In this document: in pieces, positions 25,733 through 33,293 of the stretch
Position numbering within the stretch: position 1 is the first letter of the stretch
Layout: every line of letters begins with the position of its first letter
NCBI GenBank assembly: GCA_902786015.1
Contig: CADAAU010000022.1
Location: forward strand, 1-48,176
DNA from: an uncultured Coriobacteriaceae bacterium
GTDB lineage: Bacteria; Actinomycetota; Coriobacteriia; Coriobacteriales; Atopobiaceae
Length of the DNA: 48,176 nt
Direction of reading: 5' to 3'
Position numbers and translations under genes: made by a program
Notes under the pieces: model-generated
Told to the model about the DNA's origin: nothing
What the model saw: only the letters and a program-made list of their open reading frames with translations
Database searches by the model: none

Positions 25733-26941
25733 CTATAAGCCGAATGAGCGTACGACAACGGCGGCTGGATATCCGGATGCCTCATCCTTTACCGTGGCAA
25801 AAGTCAGAAACTCGTTGACGCGACCTACGCGCGCGGGATACTCCCCATAGTCCACGCAGCGATTGGCGGCTGTCAGGATGTTGTAGGTGGACTTGCGCAA
25901 GTTGATCACAAAGTACGAGGCGCGGCTCTTGACGATAAACACGTCGTCTTTGCCGGCAACGTTTGCGCTGGGTTCGCGGGCAAGACGGACGAAAGGGCCA
26001 TCGCTAGGACCAATGTAAGTACCCATGGCGCCAAACATGCCGCCTGAGTTGTAGTTTGCCTCAATGGAGAGGGCAAAGCGATTGCCAATATAGGTGGCAT
26101 AGAACGGACGCACCGATCGAGGGAGGACGAGCTGGGACACGATGGAAGAGAGGTCGTTATCGAGGGAATATGCCGTCACGCCATAGAAGACGCCCTCCTT
26201 GGCCCGCACGCGCGGGGCGAGGACTACAACGTCGTCCGAAATACTCGGATTGATGGCAAAACGACCGGGAGACTCTACGACGGCTTGCGCGTTTGCATCC
26301 CCGAGCTTCCAGAGGTAGCAGTATGATGGCTCTTTGGTCTTCTCTCCCGAGAGGGAGGGCATGACCTGCCACAGCACGGAGTTGCCGGAACACACGAAGC
26401 CAGGCGGGTCGTAGTTGGCATCTGCCTGCCACAGTACCGTAGCCGTACCGTCAAGCTTGCCTTGGGTCGACGAGAATCGTGCGGCATACAGCGTCCAGGC
26501 ATGGGTAAGAAAGTCAAGCTCAACCCAGGCGTACACCTCATCGGAGCAGCTCACGTCATAGATGACGACCGTATGGCTGTCGCCCATAACATTGGGCACG
26601 ACCTCAGAGAACGAACCATCCTCGGTGGAGAACGCGCACCCCTTGACCATGGGAGACGCCGACGAACCAGCTTGCGTGACGGGTATCCACCCTCCCACGC
26701 CTTCGTGCAACACGCTGCCCAGCGGAAGCTCCCAGGTCGAGAGCTCCTTTACGTCGAGCTCCCCCTCTTCGTACTTATCCGTGATGCTTATGGCAGTGTT
26801 TTCGTCAACAACCATGGGCTCGGGCACCGTCTCTTGCTCTGGGTTGGTACACCCAGGCAGCACTCCAATGGCTGCGCCCGCGGCAGTTGCGACCCCCGCC
26901 GTCTGCAAAAAGGACCGACGCGTAAGCTTAGGCCAACGCAC
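25733..26941 (-). CDS. Tat-exported lipoprotein, possible beta-propeller
   Basis: A 402-residue exported protein. Its N-terminus has the twin-arginine motif LTRRSFLQTAG, a hydrophobic stretch rich in Ala/Gly, and the lipobox LPGC, so it is probably exported folded by Tat and lipidated. The rest is a series of aromatic-rich beta strands (VYAWVELDFLTHAWTLYAARF, read in parts; VLWQVMPS; YCYLWKLGD) that suggests a propeller fold; this is inference. GTG 26941 was chosen because AGGAG sits 7 nt upstream and it places the RR motif correctly; it overlaps the upstream TSCPD gene by 14 nt. Position before the two-component genes hints at a sensory or envelope role. Confidence 0.85.
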   Translation of the reverse strand: MRWPKLTRRSFLQTAGVATAAGAAIGVLPGCTNPEQETVPEPMVVDENTAISITDKYEEGELDVKELSTWELPLGSVLHEGVGGWIPVTQAGSSASPMVKGCAFSTEDGSFSEVVPNVMGDSHTVVIYDVSCSDEVYAWVELDFLTHAWTLYAARFSSTQGKLDGTATVLWQADANYDPPGFVCSGNSVLWQVMPSLSGEKTKEPSYCYLWKLGDANAQAVVESPGRFAINPSISDDVVVLAPRVRAKEGVFYGVTAYSLDNDLSSIVSQLVLPRSVRPFYATYIGNRFALSIEANYNSGGMFGAMGTYIGPSDGPFVRLAREPSANVAGKDDVFIVKSRASYFVINLRKSTYNILTAANRCVDYGEYPARVGRVNEFLTFATVKDEASGYPAAVVVRSFGL

Positions 26942-27200
26942 GCGCCTGCTCCTGGGCCTGACGCAAGGCAATGGTCATTTGATCCGCACACGAAGTGCCA
27001 CGGTTCCTGCAGGTATTGCCTGCGAGCAGCGCCACCACATCGTCGACGGGCATGCCCGTCACGAGCTTGGACACTGCCTTGGTGTTTCCGTCGCAACCAC
27101 CGTCAAATTCCACGCGCTCAACGGTATTGCCGTCATCCGAAACTGCCACATGAATGTTGCGCGGACAAACTCGCCGCGGTTTGAAGTCGAGCTCGTACAT
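26928..27200 (-). CDS. TSCPD-domain small protein (TIGR03905-like)
   Basis: A 90-residue protein with four cysteines (Cys12, Cys36, Cys64, Cys71) in the pattern of the TIGR03905 four-Cys TSCPD family: RRVCPRNIHV, GGCDGNTKAVSKLVTGM, NTCRNRGTSCADQ. The domain resembles the C-terminal part of some ribonucleotide reductases; the function is uncharacterised, and the cysteines may bind metal. ATG 27200 has GAGGGG upstream and places the conserved sequence at the N-terminus. It overlaps the next gene by 14 nt. Confidence 0.85.
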   Translation of the reverse strand: MYELDFKPRRVCPRNIHVAVSDDGNTVERVEFDGGCDGNTKAVSKLVTGMPVDDVVALLAGNTCRNRGTSCADQMTIALRQAQEQARALA

Positions 27201-27297
27201 GCTGCCCCCTCGCACCTCGCCTTTACAGCACATAAGTATACCCTCAACCCCGTCACAGCATACCTTGGAGAGCGCCGCGATCAAGCGGCCCTCACGT

Positions 27298-27375
27298 GGC
27301 GGGAGGTTATGCGCCGCGTTCGAGCAGGCTTCGGCTTCGCCTGTGGAACACGTGCAGGCGCATAACCTCCCCGCC
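27298..27375. repeat. Long imperfect hairpin between purB and the TSCPD gene
   Basis: GGCGGGAGGTTATGCGCC (27298-27315) faces GGCGCATAACCTCCCCGCC (27357-27375), complementary but for one bulged base. The loop holds an inner CAGGC/GCCTG stem. No T-tract follows on the minus strand. It may stabilise the purB 3' end or be a repeat; no second copy was seen. Confidence 0.55.
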
Positions 27376-27399
27376 TAAAGGATCAATCCGTACTGCGCC

Positions 27400-28749
27400 C
27401 TAGTCGTCGAACGACAGGGTCTCTAGGCGGTCGAACACCACGTCCACACGGCGAAGAAACGCGCGCGGATTGAATATCTGGTCGAGCTGGGCGGAGGTCA
27501 GCGTGCAGTCGGGGTCGTCCTGCAGACGCTCTCGCAAGTTCGCACCGTCACGAGCCTGCTGTACGTCGTCCCACACGGTCATGGAGTTGCGCTGCACGAT
27601 TTTGTAGGCATCCTCACGTGAGATGCCCGTATCCACCAGCGCGAGCAGCACCTTGCTGGAATAGATGAGCCCGCGCGTACTGTTGAGGTTGGCAACCATG
27701 CGATTGGGATACAGCACGAGTCCGTCGATGATGCGAATCAGGCAATGGAGCATGTGGTCGAGCGCAATAAAGCTGTCGGCAAGCGCCACGCGCTCGTTGG
27801 AGCTATGCGAGATGTCGCGCTCGTGCCAAAGGGCCACGTTGTCGAACGCGACCTGCGCGTTGGCCTTGACCACGCGCGAAAGCCCGCAGACCTTTTCGAC
27901 CGTAATGGGGTTGCGCTTGTGCGGCATAGCCGAGCTGCCCTTTTGTCCGCGACGGAACGGCTCCTCCGCCTCGAGGGTGTCGGTCTTTTGGTGGTTGCGC
28001 ACCTCGAGCGCCAGCCGCTCGCAGGTGGCGGCCGTCGTGGCGAGCACGCCCGCCAAATACGCATGATGGTCGCGGCTCACGACCTGCGTGGAGAGCGGAT
28101 CACCCGCAAGCCCCATGTGCTCGCACACGTATTGCTCGATGTAGGGATCGATCGAGGAGTACGTCCCCACCGCACCGCTGATGGCGCCCACCGCCACCTG
28201 CTTGCGGGCGTCGAGCAGGCGGTCGAGGTCGCGACGCAGCTCCCACGCCCAGCTCCCGAACTTCATGCCAAACGTCATGGGCTCTGCATGAATGCCGTGG
28301 GTGCGTCCCACACACAAGGTGTCTCGCTCCTCAAAGGCCCTGCGGCGGCAAATCTTCCCAAGCTCGCGCACGTCCTCGATGATGAGGTCCGTCGCCTGTG
28401 TCAGCTGATAGCACAGTGCCGTGTCGCCCAAGTCGGAGCTGGTCATGCCGTAGTGCACCCAACGGCTGGGCTTGGGCTCTCCCTCGGGCACATCGGCATC
28501 GATGTAGGTACCCATATTGGTAAGAAACGCGATAACGTCGTGGTTGGTGACGGCCTCGATGGCGTCGACCTCTTCCTTGTTGAAGTTGGCATGCGCGCGA
28601 ATCCACGCCGCCTCCTCGGTCGTGATGCCAATCTTCCCCATAACGGCATGCCCCTCGCACGCCAGGACCTCTATCTCCTGCCAAATGGCGTACTTATTTT
28701 CGAGCGAAAAGATGTGTCCCATTTCGGGGCGAGTGTATCGGTCGATCAT
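27400..28749 (-). CDS. purB: Adenylosuccinate lyase
   Basis: Predicted to split SAICAR (the product of PurC) to AICAR and fumarate, and adenylosuccinate to AMP and fumarate. The 449-residue length is typical of the homotetrameric fumarase/aspartase-superfamily enzyme. Motifs include the N-terminal IDRYTRPEMGHIFSLENKY (read in part), WVHYGMTSSDLGDTA, the catalytic-histidine segment GRTHGIHAEPMTFG, and the superfamily signature GSSAMPHKRNP. AAGGGAA lies upstream of the ATG. It is the first gene of a long minus-strand run that continues to 23427. Confidence 0.96.
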   Translation of the reverse strand: MIDRYTRPEMGHIFSLENKYAIWQEIEVLACEGHAVMGKIGITTEEAAWIRAHANFNKEEVDAIEAVTNHDVIAFLTNMGTYIDADVPEGEPKPSRWVHYGMTSSDLGDTALCYQLTQATDLIIEDVRELGKICRRRAFEERDTLCVGRTHGIHAEPMTFGMKFGSWAWELRRDLDRLLDARKQVAVGAISGAVGTYSSIDPYIEQYVCEHMGLAGDPLSTQVVSRDHHAYLAGVLATTAATCERLALEVRNHQKTDTLEAEEPFRRGQKGSSAMPHKRNPITVEKVCGLSRVVKANAQVAFDNVALWHERDISHSSNERVALADSFIALDHMLHCLIRIIDGLVLYPNRMVANLNSTRGLIYSSKVLLALVDTGISREDAYKIVQRNSMTVWDDVQQARDGANLRERLQDDPDCTLTSAQLDQIFNPRAFLRRVDVVFDRLETLSFDD

Positions 28750-28943
28750 GCAGTTTCCCTTCGTATGCCAAACAGACGAATCATTGATTGGAGCGCGACG
28801 CCCCCTGTCGAGACCGCCTCATCCAAAATCATGACGCAGTCTGACATTCTACCTAAATCCCGGGCCTCATGGCTCCTTCAACGCAACGCATGTCTTATAC
28901 TGCATAGCAAGGAGAGGGTTGGAAGCCCTTACGATACGCAACC

Positions 28944-28970
28944 ATAAAGGCAAAACTCTTGTGCCTTTAT
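28944..28970. other. 9-bp inverted repeat in the purB / surface-protein divergent region
   Basis: ATAAAGGCA (28944-28952) and TGCCTTTAT (28962-28970) are perfect complements with a 9-nt spacer and no T-run. The 343-nt divergent intergenic region 28750-29092 has no other clear feature, apart from -10-like words such as TTATAG near 29008. This could be an operator. Confidence 0.4.
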
Positions 28971-29092
28971 CGCATCATGGCAAACAGCTGGAGCGTGTCT
29001 CCTCACGTTATAGCCTCTCTTTGTGAGTCGCTCAACACTTTTGGGAGACAGCGCCCCTCTTGTTTTTGTCTGGTCAGAAGGAGGAGGTCAAC

Positions 29093-30814
29093 ATGGCAGG
29101 CACGCAAACACCATGCACGATTCCGGAGGCAATCGAGCAGGCGCTCATCGAGATGGGCACCAACATCCTCGAGCGACCAGAGGACCTCGTGTCGCAGATA
29201 AAACCTCTGATTGGCGACGGACCGTCCGAGACTATCCTACTGGAATACTGTGACGAACAGCTGCTCGCTCCATACGCCGAGGCCGTCGTTGCCGGCGGCT
29301 CGGCAACAGCGCTACAAACCGCCGCCGTCAAGGCGGCAGACGCACTCGTCGCAAAGGGTGTGGACGAGGATTCAGCCCAGACGGTTGGTGGTCAGGTAAT
29401 GGCAGGCGTTGCGCGCGCACTCAACGGAGGAGCCCCAAACCAGCGGTCCTCGACTGCCGCAAGGCCAGCTGCCAAAACCACGCAGAACGACACAGACGCG
29501 AGAAACGCAGCCAGCCCAGCGGGTGCGCCTGCAGCAGCGGCAGGTACGCAGCCTACGCAGGCAACAGGTGCGCCACCGACGCCCTCAGCAGGCGCACCCA
29601 CACCTCCGGCAAGTGCGTCCACGTCTCGGGAGGCTTCCCCCACACAGACGCCCCCGGCCACGTCGACGACAAACGCGGACAAAAAGAAGCCTCCCGTCAT
29701 CCCCATCGTCGCAGGTGTTGTGGCCGTTGTCCTCGTGGGCGTTCTTGTCTTCCTGTTCCTGCCCAAGCCAGCCAGCATCACCTTTGAGGGCGGCAACGGA
29801 GCCCAAGGCACCACCGAACCGATTTCGGCCGGAGCAGGACAAACCATCACCCTTCCCGAAAACGGCTTCACGCGTGACGGCTACGAGTTCGTGGGCTGGG
29901 TCCCCTCCTCGGCAAGGGACAGCGAACCCCTCGCCCCCGGAACGCAGGTCTCCGCCGATGACGCCCCTTCCTACGTCGCCGCATGGGAAATAAAGTTCAC
30001 CTTTGATGGCAACGGCGCAGACGGTGGCGAGACCGCACCGGTCTTTGGCGCCGAGTACTCCGATGTTCCCCTTCCCGAATGTGGGTTCACGCGCAAAGGC
30101 TACCTGTTTGCCGGATGGACCACAAACAAGGATGACGGCTATGGGTTTGGGTCGCTCAAACCCGGCGACACGTACGTAGCGGGCGCGCCCACAACTTTCT
30201 ATGCCACGTGGATCACCGGCTCTCCTGTCGTAGAGCTGTCCATCAAGGAGCTCGACAAGGCGTCTACCGGCAACATCGACAATTGGAACCCCGCCGTCGG
30301 CAACTGCGGCATCGTGGTAACAAACGACACGGGCAATCCCATACAACTCAAGGCCGAGTTCGTCTTTACCCCTGCAGTCGGCGGTGACGACTACAAGTCA
30401 TCCGACTTCAATACCTGCCTCGCAGCCGGCGACAAGACCCTCCTCGTGGGACTGTATGCCGAAGCCGCCTCAAAGGCTACCTACAGCGTCACGGCCGAGA
30501 AAACCTACGACTTCGCCAAGACCATCGGGGGGCATTTCTCGGCCGAGGTGGACGAAATCTCTCCCGACCACGTCGCGCTGAACTTCACAAACACCGACGC
30601 AAACAAAATCGAGCTCCAGGGAGTGCCCTGCCTGCTCACCGATCCCGCCGGCAACCACTTCATCGCCTTGCCGAGTGCTACGACCACGCTCGAGAAGGGC
30701 AAGTCAACCAAGATAGTCTTTGACGATAGCACGCTCATGAACAGGCACGTGGACGTGAACTGGGAAGAGTGTGATCGTGAGTACTTCCTTAAGGCCTACG
30801 TCAACACGCTCTAG
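29093..30814 (+). CDS. InlB-repeat surface protein with cytoplasmic helical domain
   Basis: A 573-residue single-pass membrane protein. Residues 1-110 are a helical, probably cytoplasmic domain (IPEAIEQALIEMGTNILERP; LLEYCDEQLLAPYAEAV). A long Pro/Ala/Thr/Ser linker covers about 115-200. One membrane helix follows (about 203-228, VIPIVAGVVAVVLVGVLVFL). Two Listeria-Bacteroides (InlB B-type) repeats lie outside: ITFEGGNGAQGTTEPI..FTRDGYEFVGW and FTFDGNGADGGETAPVF..FTRKGYLFAGW. The last 190 residues are a beta-rich domain of unknown type. ATG 29093 has AAGGAGGAGGT upstream. There is no sortase motif; anchoring is by the internal helix. The likely role is adhesion or envelope sensing, by inference. 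Confidence 0.85.
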   Translation: MAGTQTPCTIPEAIEQALIEMGTNILERPEDLVSQIKPLIGDGPSETILLEYCDEQLLAPYAEAVVAGGSATALQTAAVKAADALVAKGVDEDSAQTVGGQVMAGVARALNGGAPNQRSSTAARPAAKTTQNDTDARNAASPAGAPAAAAGTQPTQATGAPPTPSAGAPTPPASASTSREASPTQTPPATSTTNADKKKPPVIPIVAGVVAVVLVGVLVFLFLPKPASITFEGGNGAQGTTEPISAGAGQTITLPENGFTRDGYEFVGWVPSSARDSEPLAPGTQVSADDAPSYVAAWEIKFTFDGNGADGGETAPVFGAEYSDVPLPECGFTRKGYLFAGWTTNKDDGYGFGSLKPGDTYVAGAPTTFYATWITGSPVVELSIKELDKASTGNIDNWNPAVGNCGIVVTNDTGNPIQLKAEFVFTPAVGGDDYKSSDFNTCLAAGDKTLLVGLYAEAASKATYSVTAEKTYDFAKTIGGHFSAEVDEISPDHVALNFTNTDANKIELQGVPCLLTDPAGNHFIALPSATTTLEKGKSTKIVFDDSTLMNRHVDVNWEECDREYFLKAYVNTL

Positions 30815-30839
30815 CAGGGCTCCAGCACATAACTCCTAA

Positions 30840-30876
30840 CGAACCGGGCGGACCCGCATCGAGTCCGCCCGGTTCG
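30840..30876. terminator. Bidirectional terminator between the surface-protein gene and argH
   Basis: CGAACCGGGCGGAC (30840-30853) and GTCCGCCCGGTTCG (30863-30876) form a perfect 14-bp stem with a 9-nt loop, followed by TTTGCGTT. It serves two convergent genes. Confidence 0.85.
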
Positions 30877-30909
30877 TTTGCGTTGCCTTGTTGTGTTGCC
30901 TTGCGTGCG

Positions 30910-32277
30910 CTAGAGCGTGGCGCGGGCCTCGGCGAGCTGGGCCGCCACGGCATCGTTTCCCGTACCACCATATGTGGTGCGTGCCCGCGCGATGGCCGCC
31001 GGATCGAGCGTACCCACCACATCCTCGTCAAAGAGCTCGCTCGCCTCGCGCAACTCCGCCAAGGTCAGGTCCTCCAGCCCACAACCGCGCTTCTCGCACT
31101 CAAGCACCAGATGGCCCACCACAGCATGCGCCTCGCGGAACGGCATGCCCCGCTTGGCCAAATAATCGGCCACGTCCGTTGCCGCCGAGAAGCCCGTGCC
31201 CGCCTCGGCGAGCATACGGTCCTCGTTGACGTGCATCGTCTGCAACATGCCCGCCATTATTGCCATGCAGTCACCCAACGTGTGCGCGGCGTCAAGCGGT
31301 CCCTCCTTGCACTCCTGCAGATCCTTGTTGTACGCGAGTGGCAACGACTTGCAGGTGGTGAGCAGCGCCATAAGGTCGCCATACACACGGCCGCACTTTC
31401 CGCGGGTAAGCTCGGCAAAGTCGGGATTCTTCTTTTGCGGCATGATGGAGCTGCCCGTGGAATACGAGTCGCTGAGCGTGACGAACCCGAACTCCGAGCT
31501 ACTCCAGAGCACGATCTCTTCGCACAGGCGGCTGAGGTGCATCATCGAGACGGCACACGCGTACTCGAGGTCGAGCAGGTAGTCGCGGTCGCTCACGGCA
31601 TCGAGCGAGTTGGGAATCGCGCGCGAGAACCCCAACAGTTCCGTCGTGCGCGCTCGATCGAGCGGATAGGTCGTGCCTGCCAGCGCCGCCGCACCCAGCG
31701 GGTTGGCATCGGCAGCGTCGAGCGCGGCCTGCAGGCGCGTGGCGTCGCGCGTAAACATCCAAAAGTACGCCAGCATATGATGAGAAAACAGCACGGGTTG
31801 GGCATGTTGCAGGTGCGTGTAGCCGGGCATCACCACGTCGAGGTTCTTTTCGGCCACGTCGGCTAGGACGCGACGCAGCTCGTGGTTGCCCTCGAGCAGC
31901 TCGACGCACAGGTCCTTGGCCAAAAGTCGAATGTCGGTGGCCACTTGGTCGTTGCGCGAGCGGCCCGTGTGCAGGCGTCCGCCCGCAGCCCCAATGCGCT
32001 CGGTAAGCGTACGCTCGATTGCCATGTGGACGTCTTCGTCGTCAACGTCCCACACAAACTTGCCGGTCTCCACCTCGGCCGAGATCTGCGCGAGGCCGTC
32101 CACGATGGCCGCTCGGTCCTCATTGGAAATCACGCCCTGCTCGGCAAGCATCGTCGCATGCGCAATCGACCCACGAATGTCCTGCTGGGCCATGTTTTTG
32201 TCTACCTCGAGCGACGCGCCAAACTCCTGGGTGAATGCGTCCACACCGCCTTCGAAGCGGCCTCCCCACAATGCCAT
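30910..32277 (-). CDS. argH: Argininosuccinate lyase
   Basis: Predicted to split argininosuccinate into arginine and fumarate, the last step of arginine synthesis. The 455-residue protein has the N-terminal ALWGGRFEGGVDAFTQEFGAS (read in part), the HTGRSRNDQVATD substrate motif, the PGYTHLQHAQPVLFSHH catalytic segment and the superfamily signature GSSIMPQKKNPD. AGGAGG precedes the ATG. argG, acting just before it, lies 1 kb upstream on the same strand but is separated by a toxin-antitoxin pair. Confidence 0.96.
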   Translation of the reverse strand: MALWGGRFEGGVDAFTQEFGASLEVDKNMAQQDIRGSIAHATMLAEQGVISNEDRAAIVDGLAQISAEVETGKFVWDVDDEDVHMAIERTLTERIGAAGGRLHTGRSRNDQVATDIRLLAKDLCVELLEGNHELRRVLADVAEKNLDVVMPGYTHLQHAQPVLFSHHMLAYFWMFTRDATRLQAALDAADANPLGAAALAGTTYPLDRARTTELLGFSRAIPNSLDAVSDRDYLLDLEYACAVSMMHLSRLCEEIVLWSSSEFGFVTLSDSYSTGSSIMPQKKNPDFAELTRGKCGRVYGDLMALLTTCKSLPLAYNKDLQECKEGPLDAAHTLGDCMAIMAGMLQTMHVNEDRMLAEAGTGFSAATDVADYLAKRGMPFREAHAVVGHLVLECEKRGCGLEDLTLAELREASELFDEDVVGTLDPAAIARARTTYGGTGNDAVAAQLAEARATL

Positions 32278-32353
32278 GCCGGCCTCCTGTCGTTGGTTAC
32301 GGGGGCTATTCTACACCCCACCCGAACCCTGTTGTAGCCCTCCGCAAACAACA

Positions 32354-32386
32354 CCCAGGCGATTGGGATACTCCCCATCGCTTGGG
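32354..32386. terminator. Stem-loop after the PIN toxin gene
   Basis: CCCAGGCGATTGGG (32354-32367) pairs with CCCCATCGCTTGGG (32373-32386), 12 of 14 positions. It contains GGGATACTCCCCAT, the same 14-mer as the hairpin at 23394-23407. There is no T-tract. Confidence 0.45.
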
Positions 32387-32400
32387 TCCCACGTCGTCAC

Positions 32401-32817
32401 TCATGCTGCCACGAGCAGCATGAAGTCGGACGGCGTGATTGCAGGAATCGTAGAATTCTTGAAGTCATCAATGTTGCGGGTCACGATGTAATCCGCGCGA
32501 ATCGCTTTTGCCGTCTCGTCTACAACGGCATCTTCGTAGTCGCTCACGAGACTAAAGCTGGCCTGTAGACATGAGGAAGCTGTGGTGTCGGCAATCCTAA
32601 AGAGCTTGTAGAGTTTTCTCACCACATCGAGACAGGGCTCGTTGGCATGGTAATAGCGGTGCATGATATAAAACACGTCGGTAATCGCCTTAGCCGTAAA
32701 CCAACCCTCTGCTCGTCCTCGCGCGCAGGCCATCACGACGGTAAAGGAGGCGTCAAAGTGCGGCGCTCGCTTTTGCAAAACATCGATAACGACATTCGTG
32801 TCTATCAGCGCTCTCAT
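32401..32817 (-). CDS. PIN-domain toxin (VapC-like)
   Basis: A 138-residue PIN-domain protein, predicted to be a magnesium-dependent RNase acting as a toxin. Acidic residues expected in the active site are visible: Asp6 in RALIDTNVVIDVL, an acidic residue in the middle (KAITDVFY), Asp in VSDYEDAVVDE and Asp in VTRNIDDFKNS. It overlaps the antitoxin gene by 4 nt (ATGA), the usual arrangement. The RNA target cannot be inferred. Confidence 0.88.
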   Translation of the reverse strand: MRALIDTNVVIDVLQKRAPHFDASFTVVMACARGRAEGWFTAKAITDVFYIMHRYYHANEPCLDVVRKLYKLFRIADTTASSCLQASFSLVSDYEDAVVDETAKAIRADYIVTRNIDDFKNSTIPAITPSDFMLLVAA

Positions 32818-33029
32818 ATCGCCATGCGCCTCCGAGCAAGTTCCCCCTCGGCATCGAAGTCGTGCGGCAGCACGCCAACCAGCGATTCGGCCACGTCGAC
32901 GAGTCCGCGGTTTGGATTGGTGAGCACAGTAACGAGTTTCCCCTTGCGCTCGACATACACGTCCTCCGTAGCAGACACGTCTAGCCAGTGCCCGAGGTTG
33001 CGCTTGAGCTCAGTTGCGCTAATTCTCAT
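32814..33029 (-). CDS. Phd/YefM-type antitoxin
   Basis: A 71-residue antitoxin. Its N-terminal part, MRISATELKRNLGHWLDV, followed by VYVERKGKLVTVLTNPN, matches the Phd/YefM DNA-binding fold. The C-terminal 30 residues should wrap the PIN toxin. ATG 33029 follows GGGAGAG; a GTG six codons earlier is possible. A 27-nt palindrome covering a TATAAT box lies 35 nt upstream, as expected for autoregulation. Confidence 0.87.
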   Translation of the reverse strand: MRISATELKRNLGHWLDVSATEDVYVERKGKLVTVLTNPNRGLVDVAESLVGVLPHDFDAEGELARRRMAI

Positions 33030-33063
33030 CTCTCTCCCAATCCGCACGCTTCTAACACGTAAC

Positions 33064-33090
33064 CGTACGGATTATATTATAATCCGTACG
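33064..33090 (-). promoter_or_regulatory. Operator palindrome and -10 box of the toxin-antitoxin pair
   Basis: CGTACGGATTATA (33064-33076) and TATAATCCGTACG (33078-33090) are perfect 13-bp arms around one base. Read on the minus strand it contains TATAAT, so antitoxin binding would block the promoter. Confidence 0.75.
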
Positions 33091-33198
33091 TGAGTTGGAA
33101 TGCCAGTTCGCTTGTCATTCGAGCTTTCTTTCTGGCAAAGTTAGTTGATGTTCACACTCGTCACAACGCAGATGGCAACCGCGGCAGACGGGCCGGAT

Positions 33199-33273
33199 GT
33201 GGAACGGAGTTCCCGGGGAGTTTGTTCCGCAGGCTCGTGCCGCGGAACTAGCTCCCCGGGAACTCCGTTCCAC
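33199..33273. repeat. Palindromic repeat family R, copy 3
   Basis: The 32-nt arms at 33199-33230 (GTGGAACGGAGTTCCCGGGG, then AGTTTGTTCCGC) and 33242-33273 match with two mismatches around an 11-nt loop. It lies 20 nt past the argG stop. A preceding segment (about 33170-33195, AACCGCGGCAGACGGGCCGG) is shared with copies 4 and 5, so the unit is larger than the palindrome. Confidence 0.85.
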
Positions 33274-33293
33274 CCGCTGTCTAGTGCGAGCTG

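Noticed and set aside
25835..25848. A further copy of GGGATACTCCCCAT inside the Tat lipoprotein gene
   Set aside because: It lies within well-supported coding sequence and encodes part of DYGEYPAR; it forms no hairpin there. I treat it as chance rather than a member of the intergenic hairpin set.
28860..28900. Possible 5-codon leader peptide upstream of purB (minus strand, ATG AGG CCC GGG ATT TAG)
   Set aside because: The AAGGAG lies only 2 nt from the ATG, too close for initiation, and no attenuator hairpin follows.
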